DNA of 29,077 bases from Atribacterota bacterium (GTDB lineage Bacteria > Atribacterota > Phoenicimicrobiia > Phoenicimicrobiales > Phoenicimicrobiaceae), in the NCBI GenBank assembly GCA_030666935.1, contig DAOUWX010000005.1, forward strand, positions 1-29,077, written 5' to 3'. This document shows, piece after piece, positions 15,113 through 21,565 of the stretch (positions within the stretch are counted from its first letter, which is position 1; each line of letters begins with the position of its first letter). The notes beneath the pieces were generated by a model. The model ran no database searches, was not told the DNA's origin, and was given only the letters and a program-made list of their open reading frames with translations. The translations under genes were made by a program, and so were the position numbers.

Positions 15113-16318
15113 ATGTACTTTGATATTTCAATAAAAAACGCAAGGACTAGATTTTCAAAAGGAAAATGTTTAGATATCGGAATCAAGGATGGAAGAATCG
15201 TTAAAATTGGAGAAAACATAAATGAAATAGGGAGCCATTTGATAGACGCTGCTGGAAAATTAGTTACTGAATCTTTTGTAAATGGTCATCTACACCTTTG
15301 CAAGGTTTACACTTTAACCAAGGTAGGAGAGGAAGCGCTTACTTCTTATCAGAGTGGCTCTATGGGTAAAGCAATGACTGCTATTGAGTTGGCTTCCAAA
15401 GTCAAGGAACAGTATGATGAAAGTTGGATAATTGAAAATGTTCGAAAAGCTATTAAACTGGCTATCAAGTATGGGAATACACATATTCGGGCTTTTGCGG
15501 ATACCGATACAAAGGCTAAATTAGAAGGTGTGAAAGCTTTAATTAAAGCAAGGGAAGAGTTTAAGGGTGCCGTAGAAATTCAAGTTGTAGCTTTCCCGCA
15601 AGATGGTGTAATTCGAGACCCCGGGGCAGAAGATTATATAAGGGAAGCCATGGAATTGGGTGCTGATGTAGTTGGGGGTATTCCCTGGATTGAATATACT
15701 GATGAGGATTCCCGGAAACATATTGACCTGATGTTTGATCTGGCTAAAAAATATAATAAGGATGTTTCCATGCTAATCGACGATGCGGGTGACCCTGGTC
15801 TCAGGACTTTAGAAATGCTGGCAGTAAAAACAATTAAGGAAGGTTGGGAAGGAAGAGTTATGGTGCATCATGCCCGGGCCATGCAGCTCTACCCCGAACC
15901 TTATTTCCGAAAAATTGTTGCCCTGCTTAAAAGAGCAAAAATAGGTGTAGTGAGTGACCCTCAAACAGGACCCCTCCATGCCCGGGTAAGAGATCTCTAC
16001 GATGAGGGAGTGGGAATAGCTTTGGGACAGGATGACATTGCCGATGCTTATTATCCTTTTGGAAGAAACAATATGTTAGAGGTTGCCTTCCTGACAGCTC
16101 ACCTTTTATGGATGACTACTTTTGAGGAAATGGAAATTCTATATGATCTTATCACCACAAAAGCAGCTCAGGCAATGGCGATCAAAGATTTTGAGCTAAA
16201 AGAAGGGAATAAAGCTAATTTGGTTATACTGGATGCAGAAAATATATGGGAAGCTTTTACTAACCATGAAGCACCGTGTCATGTAATTAAAGATGGAAAA
16301 GAAGTAACCCAAAAATAA
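15113..16318 (+). CDS. CodA/YahJ-like amidohydrolase (cytosine-deaminase family) with altered metal site
   Basis: A 401-residue cytoplasmic amidohydrolase, close in length and blocks to E. coli CodA: VNGHLHL with His59 and His61, IQVVAFPQDGVI (156-167), GADVVGGIPW, RVMVHHARAM with His253, and GIALGQDDIADAYYPFG with Asp307/308. The stretch that in CodA reads HCDEIDD, with metal-binding His214 and catalytic Glu217, is LIDDAGD here (221-227): His is replaced by Leu and Glu by Asp. Either the metal is bound differently, as in other amidohydrolase subfamilies, or the substrate is not cytosine. The neighbourhood suggests an amino- or imino-substituted pyrimidine, purine or hydantoin-like ring. The gene stands alone on the plus strand and ends in a hairpin shared with the convergent ABC operon. 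Confidence 0.85.
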   Translation: MYFDISIKNARTRFSKGKCLDIGIKDGRIVKIGENINEIGSHLIDAAGKLVTESFVNGHLHLCKVYTLTKVGEEALTSYQSGSMGKAMTAIELASKVKEQYDESWIIENVRKAIKLAIKYGNTHIRAFADTDTKAKLEGVKALIKAREEFKGAVEIQVVAFPQDGVIRDPGAEDYIREAMELGADVVGGIPWIEYTDEDSRKHIDLMFDLAKKYNKDVSMLIDDAGDPGLRTLEMLAVKTIKEGWEGRVMVHHARAMQLYPEPYFRKIVALLKRAKIGVVSDPQTGPLHARVRDLYDEGVGIALGQDDIADAYYPFGRNNMLEVAFLTAHLLWMTTFEEMEILYDLITTKAAQAMAIKDFELKEGNKANLVILDAENIWEAFTNHEAPCHVIKDGKEVTQK

Positions 16319-16340
16319 AAATAATAAAATTAAAACAAAA

Positions 16341-16383
16341 TAGGGAGCGGTTAATTAATTTTATATTCTGATACTGCTCCCTA
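16341..16383. terminator. bidirectional terminator between convergent genes
   Basis: An 11-bp stem (16341-16351 with 16373-16383, one G-U pair on the plus strand) with a 21-base loop. On the minus strand it is followed by TTTTGTTTTAATTTTA; on the plus strand by ACTATTTT. It lies between the stop of the amidohydrolase (16318) and the stop of the permease (16415). Confidence 0.7.
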
Positions 16384-16414
16384 ACTATTTTAACCATCGC
16401 TTCGAATTATCTGC

Positions 16415-17365
16415 TTAACCACCCTTTTCCTCTCTACGATAAGGTTTAAGTAAACCGGCAGGCACAGCTGCTTTTCTGGAAACACTCACCAAAGCAACAA
16501 TTGTTATAATATAGGGAATCATAAGGAATACGTGAAAAGGAATCTGAATCCCCAGACCTTGAAGTCTAAGCTGAAGCCCATCCAGGAAACCAAAGATAAC
16601 CGCCCCTGCAGCTCCTCTAAGAGGATCCCAATTGCCGAAAATTACCATAGCAATACTGACCCAACCCCTTCCTCCAACCACATCAATCAGGAACATATTC
16701 TGATGAGCCAGGGTTAGAAATGCTCCACCTATTCCTATAAGAGCTCCCCCGGCTGCCAGGCTCAGAGTCCGGGTAAGATTTACATTCACTCCAACCGTAT
16801 CAGCTGCAAAGGGATTTTCACCTACTGTACGTATCTTTAATCCGATCTTGGTCTTGTAAAGAAGAATTGATATTACCGGAATCAGCAGCCAGGCTAGATA
16901 GGTAAGTATATATTGATTAAACAGGCTGGGTCCGATAACCGGAATTTTAGAAAGAAGCGGTATAGCCACCTGTTTAAAGGGTTCCACGGTCGGTGGAACT
17001 ATAGGAGAACCAAAATGAAGCCGATAAATAAACATAGCCAACCCGGTTGAAAACAGGGTTATTCCCAAACCTGAAACATGCTGGCTTAAGCCCAGGTGTA
17101 CAGAAAGAAAAGCCATAAGTAAAGATAAAATCATTCCTACCAGAGCAGCAGCAAGTACTCCGGCCCACAATGAACCGGAATTGAAAGTAACCAGGAAACC
17201 GGTCATAGCCCCCATTAACATAGTCCCTTCAATTCCCAGGTTTAGCACTCCGGAACGTTCTGCAATGATTTCGCCGAGGGTAGCAAATATGATAGGTGTG
17301 GACATACGCATTGTCGCACCTATTAAACCTGTAATAAATGTTGTATTAAAAATTTCACCAATCAT
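16415..17365 (-). CDS. BMP-type nucleoside/base ABC transporter permease (second)
   Basis: A 316-residue multi-spanning permease of the branched-chain/ribose type family, the smaller permease of BMP-family nucleoside importers (NupC/YufQ type). Blocks are IFATLGEIIAERSGVLNLGIEGTMLMGA (about 26-53), VGENPFAADTVGVNV and GRGWVSIAMVIFGNWDPLRG. The start overlaps the first permease by 4 bases (ATGA). Together with the ATPase, the other permease and the BMP binding protein it forms one complete importer for nucleosides or related ring compounds. Confidence 0.92.
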   Translation of the reverse strand: MIGEIFNTTFITGLIGATMRMSTPIIFATLGEIIAERSGVLNLGIEGTMLMGAMTGFLVTFNSGSLWAGVLAAALVGMILSLLMAFLSVHLGLSQHVSGLGITLFSTGLAMFIYRLHFGSPIVPPTVEPFKQVAIPLLSKIPVIGPSLFNQYILTYLAWLLIPVISILLYKTKIGLKIRTVGENPFAADTVGVNVNLTRTLSLAAGGALIGIGGAFLTLAHQNMFLIDVVGGRGWVSIAMVIFGNWDPLRGAAGAVIFGFLDGLQLRLQGLGIQIPFHVFLMIPYIITIVALVSVSRKAAVPAGLLKPYRREEKGG

Positions 17366-18423
17366 TTTCTTACCACCCTTATCTTATATTCTGTTAAAAG
17401 CAGGGATATAAGCATTATAATTAATGCCATTCCCTGGATCACTTCAGCAATATAAGTTGGGACCCCGGTCATTCGGCTCATGGTATGGGCTCCGACAAGT
17501 ACAATGCTAAAGAAAAAAGAAGCAAAAACTACACCCAGAGGATGGAGATTCCCCAACATAGCAATAACTATTCCCGAATATCCATATCCGGGAGAAATAT
17601 CCATAAGAAGATGATAATGAATGGCACAAAGTTCTCCTACACCGGCAAGACCGGCCAAACCCCCGGAAATTAGGGCAGTTTTTAAGATAATAGAGGTGGT
17701 ATTAATTCCCCCAAAATGAGCTGCCTTAATGTTTACTCCTACGGCTTTAGACTGATAACCAAAGACAGTTTTATTATTTATAAACCATATAATAAAAACC
17801 GCCAAAAAGGCTAAAGGAATTCCCAGATGAAATCGTGAACGAGCCAGGAGCATTGGGTATCGGGCTGCCTCCAGTATGCCGGGAGACCTTGGCCAGCTTG
17901 ACCCTGCTTGTTGTAAAGGACCAAAAAGCAATGTACCCATTATATGAATCATCACGTAATTTAAAAGGAGTGAAGAAACTACGTCATCCACTTTCAATTT
18001 TGTTTTAAGTATGGCTGGAATAGAAGCCCAGATACCTCCACCGATAAATCCGGAGATTATAACAATTGGTAGAAGTATAAATTGAGGAACTCCGGTAAAA
18101 TTAATTCCCACCCAGGTAGCAAGTAAGGCCCCGGCAAGAAGTTGACCTTCTGCACCAATATTCCAGAACTTCGCTCTAAAGGCAAATGCTACTGCCAGCC
18201 CGGTAAATATGAGGGGGCTTGCCTTCACAAAAGTTTCTAAAAGATTATATCGGGTTCCCAGAGCACCATAAAAAAGATAGTAATAAGATTTCCATAAATT
18301 ACCCCCTGCAATAAGTATGGGAACTGCAGAAAAAATTAAGGTAATAACCACAGCAACTACCGGAATAATAATCTTTACCCACCCCGGCAAAGGTTTCCGT
18401 TTGATAATTTTTAATCCAATCAT
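17362..18423 (-). CDS. BMP-type nucleoside/base ABC transporter permease (first)
   Basis: A permease of the NupB/YufP type, 353 residues from the ATG at 18423. A longer reading from a GTG at 18438 exists, but the ATG overlaps the ATPase TGA by 4 bases (ATGA) and has GGAG about 8 bases upstream, so the shorter form is preferred. Family blocks are ASPLIFTGLAVAFAFRAKFWNIGAEGQLLAGA, DDVVSSLLLNYVM and GYSGIVIAMLGNLHPLGV. About ten membrane segments are likely. It forms the transmembrane pair with the following gene. Confidence 0.92.
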   Translation of the reverse strand: MIGLKIIKRKPLPGWVKIIIPVVAVVITLIFSAVPILIAGGNLWKSYYYLFYGALGTRYNLLETFVKASPLIFTGLAVAFAFRAKFWNIGAEGQLLAGALLATWVGINFTGVPQFILLPIVIISGFIGGGIWASIPAILKTKLKVDDVVSSLLLNYVMIHIMGTLLFGPLQQAGSSWPRSPGILEAARYPMLLARSRFHLGIPLAFLAVFIIWFINNKTVFGYQSKAVGVNIKAAHFGGINTTSIILKTALISGGLAGLAGVGELCAIHYHLLMDISPGYGYSGIVIAMLGNLHPLGVVFASFFFSIVLVGAHTMSRMTGVPTYIAEVIQGMALIIMLISLLLTEYKIRVVRK

Positions 18424-19940
18424 TTTTTTACTCCACACATTAGTAGGCCAATCTGCTCTCGAGTAGCCTTCTCTATTGGAACATCTCCCATTACTTCTCC
18501 TTCATACATCACTATAATTCTATCACTTAAGGTAAAAATTTCGTCTAAATCTTCAGAGATCAGCACTACAGCTGCTCCTCTTTCTTTTTCCTCGAGCATT
18601 CTCTGGTGAATATATTCCATAGCCCCTACATCAAGACCTCGAGTAGGTTGGGAAGCAACAACAATAATCGGTTTTCCGTCGAGTTCCCTGGCCAAGATTA
18701 GCTTCTGCAGATTTCCTCCGGATAAACTCTTTACTTCTGCATTCCTGCCTGCAGTTTTAATATTATATTCCTCTATAAGAACATCACTAAAGTGATGAAT
18801 ATTTTTAAAATTTATTAAACCTTTATTATGAAAATTAGGAGAAATATGACTCTCCAGAATTAAATTTTCTTCTACTGACAGATCCATCATAAGTCCGGTT
18901 TCAATTCTATCTTCGGGAACTCTTCCAATTCCTAACTGAATGGCTGAGACAGGACTGCCGGTCTTTACAGGTTTACCATTTACCTTAATAGACCCTGTTA
19001 CCGGTTCTCTTAATCCAAAGAGCACTTCAGAAAGCTCTCGTTGCCCATTTCCGGAAACCCCGGCAATGCCAAGAATTTCGTTTTCTCTCACTATCATATT
19101 TACTTTCTTAACTGCTTCCAGCCCCTTATCATTTATTACAGTAAGGTTATCGATTTCGAGAACTGATTTACCGGGGGCTACTTCCTTTCTTTTAATTCGC
19201 TCTAAAATTTCCCTGCCTACCATAAGATTGGCTAACTCTTTAGTATTTGTTTCGCTGGTCTTTTTTTCAGCTGCAACTTCCCCGTTTCTTAGTATCACAA
19301 TACGATCGGAAATTTCCATTACTTCATTTAGTTTATGAGAAATAAAAATAATAGATCTTCCTTCTTTAGCCAGGGATTTTAAGGTTTTAAATAATTCTAT
19401 AGTTTCAGATGGAGCCAATACTGCTGTAGGCTCATCCATAATCAATATATCTACATTGCGGTAAAGAGCTTTGAGAATTTCAACTTTCTGTTTTTCACCA
19501 ACAGCTAAAGTCCAGACCTTTGCCTCGGGGTCAACTTGAAGCCCAAATCTCTCTTGAAGCTGGAGTAGTTTTGCTTTTGCTGATTTTAGGTTCAGAAAAA
19601 TCCCTTTCTCCGAATCGGTACCAACAATAATATTTTCCAACACAGTTTGGGAAGGTACCAGAGTAAAGTGTTGATGAATCATTCCTACTCCCCTTGAAAT
19701 CGCATCCTTGGGGGAAGAGAGCTTTACTTTTTCTCCTTTGATATAAATATCGCCTTCATCACAGCTGTAATAACCAAAGAGGATATTCATTAAAGTAGTT
19801 TTACCGGCTCCATTCTCACCAAGCAGTGCACAGATTTCACCGGGGGAGAGAGTAAAATTTATATTTTTATTAGCAGTGACGTCCAAAAAGCGTTTAGTTA
19901 TTGAACGCATTTCTATAACAGGTTTTTTACTATTTGCCAT
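18420..19940 (-). CDS. BMP-type nucleoside/base ABC transporter ATPase (two ABC domains)
   Basis: A 506-residue tandem ATPase of the NupA/YufO type. The first domain has Walker A GENGAGKTT (41-49), a signature replaced by LAVGEKQKVEI and Walker B ILIMDEPTAVL. The second has a degenerate Walker A (GVSGNGQRE), signature LSGGNLQKL and IIVVASQPTRGLDVGA, where Ala-Ser-Gln replaces the usual Asp-Glu-Pro region. Such asymmetry is normal in sugar/nucleoside type tandem ATPases. GAGG lies about 10 bases before the ATG. A hairpin separates it from the upstream binding-protein gene. Confidence 0.94.
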   Translation of the reverse strand: MANSKKPVIEMRSITKRFLDVTANKNINFTLSPGEICALLGENGAGKTTLMNILFGYYSCDEGDIYIKGEKVKLSSPKDAISRGVGMIHQHFTLVPSQTVLENIIVGTDSEKGIFLNLKSAKAKLLQLQERFGLQVDPEAKVWTLAVGEKQKVEILKALYRNVDILIMDEPTAVLAPSETIELFKTLKSLAKEGRSIIFISHKLNEVMEISDRIVILRNGEVAAEKKTSETNTKELANLMVGREILERIKRKEVAPGKSVLEIDNLTVINDKGLEAVKKVNMIVRENEILGIAGVSGNGQRELSEVLFGLREPVTGSIKVNGKPVKTGSPVSAIQLGIGRVPEDRIETGLMMDLSVEENLILESHISPNFHNKGLINFKNIHHFSDVLIEEYNIKTAGRNAEVKSLSGGNLQKLILARELDGKPIIVVASQPTRGLDVGAMEYIHQRMLEEKERGAAVVLISEDLDEIFTLSDRIIVMYEGEVMGDVPIEKATREQIGLLMCGVKK

Positions 19941-19986
19941 TAATTATTAACCTCAAATTAAATTAATATTGGCTTAAAAAGGTAAA

Positions 19987-20016
19987 AGACCGGCAGAATT
20001 ATCGCTCTGCCGGTCT
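19987..20016 (-). terminator. hairpin between binding protein and ATPase genes
   Basis: An 11-bp perfect stem (19987-19997 with 20006-20016) and an 8-base loop, followed on the minus strand by TTTACCTTTTT. It sits 26 bases after the BMP gene stop and 46 bases before the ATPase ATG. Partial termination here would make more binding protein than membrane components. Confidence 0.75.
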
Positions 20017-20042
20017 CAAATAACTAAAAAATTAAATTTAGT

Positions 20043-21026
20043 CTAGTCTGAAACGGGCGGTTCTTCAATAACCGGAACACGGAATGTTCCATTAAGAATC
20101 TTCTCTTGAAGGTCTTTTACTTCTTGTAATACCTCTGCGGGAAGTTTTTGTTCGAAACCATGGAAAGGAGCAAGTCGAGCTCCACCTTTAGCCATCATAG
20201 ACCATTCACCCAAGTCCATAGAAACCCAGGCGTCCTTCTTAACCATCTCTATAGCAAACTCAATGGTGGGATACATATCCCATACAGGACCACTTATAAC
20301 CACTTCCGGAGCAAGTTCGTTTTGATCAGACATATTACCGAAAGCAAGGATGCTCTTCTCTTTGCAAGCTTCAAATACTCCAAACCTTTCAGCATAAATC
20401 AAATCTGCACCACCTTCAATCTGAGCTAAAGCAGCTTCTTTTGCTTTGGGAGGATCAAACCAACCTCCAATATAAGCAATCTTAGCCTTAATTTCCGGGT
20501 TAACTGAAAGAGCACCGGCCTTGAAGGCATTCACTAATCTGTTTACCTCACCAATAGGTATAGCAGCAACCACACCAAGAACATTTGTCTTGGTTAATCT
20601 ACCAGCGATAATACCACAGAGAAAAGCCGGTTCATGAATCCAATTATCAAAGACAGAGTAATTGGGGGCTACCGGACCAAACTCAGAACCAAAGGCAAAA
20701 GCAATTTCGGGGTAATCCTTGGCTACTCTTCGTGAAGGTTCTTCGCCTGCCAGGAAGGCATCTCCTACAATTAAATCAAATCCTCTCTCGGCATACTCTC
20801 TTAAAACTTTTTCAAAATCAGCTGCAGAAACTTTTTCAGCAAACTCATATTCAATTCCCAACTCTTTTTCGGCTTTAAGACAGGCTTGATGTATTACGCC
20901 ATCCCAGGGTTCTTCAATAGCTGTCTGGAAAATTGCAGCAACACGAAATGGTTCTGCTGCCCCTACTACTCCTGCAAAAGACGTAAAAAGAAAAGCAATT
21001 AATAAAAATAATACTAACTTTCTCAT
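20043..21026 (-). CDS. BMP-family ABC transporter substrate-binding protein
   Basis: A BMP/PnrA-family binding protein, 327 residues from the ATG at 21026. An ATG two codons earlier (21032) directly abuts the AGGAGG at 21033-21038 and so cannot be served by it; the ATG at 21026 has a 6-base spacing and is chosen. The signal peptide (hydrophobic LVLFLLIAFLFTSFAGVVGA) ends at an AxA-like site without lipobox cysteine. Blocks are GFDLIVGDAFLAGE, PEIAFAFGS, FLCGIIAGRLTKTN and GGADLIYA. The family binds nucleosides and other ring compounds (autoinducer-2-like and thiamine-like ligands also occur). It is the first gene of the importer, next to a molybdenum hydroxylase operon, which favours a nucleoside or base. 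Confidence 0.9.
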   Translation of the reverse strand: MRKLVLFLLIAFLFTSFAGVVGAAEPFRVAAIFQTAIEEPWDGVIHQACLKAEKELGIEYEFAEKVSAADFEKVLREYAERGFDLIVGDAFLAGEEPSRRVAKDYPEIAFAFGSEFGPVAPNYSVFDNWIHEPAFLCGIIAGRLTKTNVLGVVAAIPIGEVNRLVNAFKAGALSVNPEIKAKIAYIGGWFDPPKAKEAALAQIEGGADLIYAERFGVFEACKEKSILAFGNMSDQNELAPEVVISGPVWDMYPTIEFAIEMVKKDAWVSMDLGEWSMMAKGGARLAPFHGFEQKLPAEVLQEVKDLQEKILNGTFRVPVIEEPPVSD

Positions 21027-21085
21027 TTTCATCCTCCTTAAAATTTGATTAAATTACTTAGTTCCGATTTACTGTAAAAGAAGCC

Positions 21086-21103
21086 CTACTCTATCACCAC
21101 CTT
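21086..21103 (-). other. mini-ORF-like leader motif upstream of BMP gene
   Basis: The minus strand reads AAGGTGGTGATAGAGTAG: a Shine-Dalgarno-like run and then GTG-ATA-GAG-TAG. It matches 5851-5868 in 15 of 18 positions and lies 60-77 bases before the chosen start, similar to the spacing there. Confidence 0.35.
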
Positions 21104-21251
21104 TCAAATAAATAAAATATCAAGTTTTGATAAAATTGTTATTTTATTTTAACATTAACCTATAGTTCTGTCCAATAGATATTATTCGTATCGCGTATCT
21201 CGTGAATCGTATCTCGCAAAGATAATAGAAACCAAGAATCAGAATAAATTC

Positions 21252-21319
21252 GTATCGAGTTAAGAGAAAGAAGAGTTGGAAAACAAAAGTGAAAACCATT
21301 CTTTCTCTTAACTCGATAC
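21252..21319. repeat. 21-bp inverted repeat built on GTATCGAGTTAAGAG
   Basis: The arms at 21252-21272 and 21299-21319 are perfect reverse complements with a 26-base loop. The right arm contains CTTAACTCGATAC, which also occurs at 14957-14969. There is no U run, so a terminator is unlikely; it may be a REP-like intergenic element or an operator. Confidence 0.7.
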
Positions 21320-21477
21320 TCTTATCTTTTGTATTCTTTCTTCTCCGTCCTAAACTAATTAACCAGGTAACTAACTAACCAACTAACTCTTTCCTCTTAT
21401 TACTCATCACACATTACTTATTACTGTATTTCTTCACGCGATACTCGATACTACATACTCGATACTTTCTTTTATTC

Positions 21478-21506
21478 TTGACAATTAAAATTTATTATTA
21501 TATTCT
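21478..21506 (+). promoter_or_regulatory. sigma-70-type promoter for the molybdenum hydroxylase operon
   Basis: A perfect -35 TTGACA, a 17-base spacer, then TATTCT (or TATATT with a 15-base spacer). The start codon lies 60 bases further on, with AAAGGAGA about 7 bases before it. Confidence 0.65.
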
Positions 21507-21565
21507 AAAATTACAAAAAAGACAGAACAAAACTATATTGAATATAAATAAAAAGGAGAACAAAA

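Larger units (their letters stand above)
21027..21565. other. 539-base divergent intergenic region with repeats
   Basis: This spacer holds no gene I can support. From left to right: the Shine-Dalgarno and leader motif of the BMP gene (21033-21104), an AT-rich part, a cluster of CGTATC/CGATAC strings (21187-21260), a perfect 21-bp inverted repeat (21252-21272 with 21299-21319, 26-base loop), a low-complexity TAACTAAC part (about 21355-21390), further CGATACT repeats (21437-21467) and a good plus-strand promoter at 21478-21506. The repeat family is shared with 14955-14978. Confidence 0.6.

Noticed and set aside
18940..19338. 132-codon open frame on the plus strand
   Set aside because: It is antisense to the conserved tandem ABC ATPase gene; a composition shadow.
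21027..21032. ATG at 21032 as the start of the BMP binding protein
   Set aside because: It directly touches the AGGAGG, leaving no spacing; the ATG two codons later has a 6-base spacing.
21185..21470. CRISPR array
   Set aside because: The CGATACT strings are short, irregularly spaced and in both orientations; there are no constant repeats with unique spacers and no cas gene.
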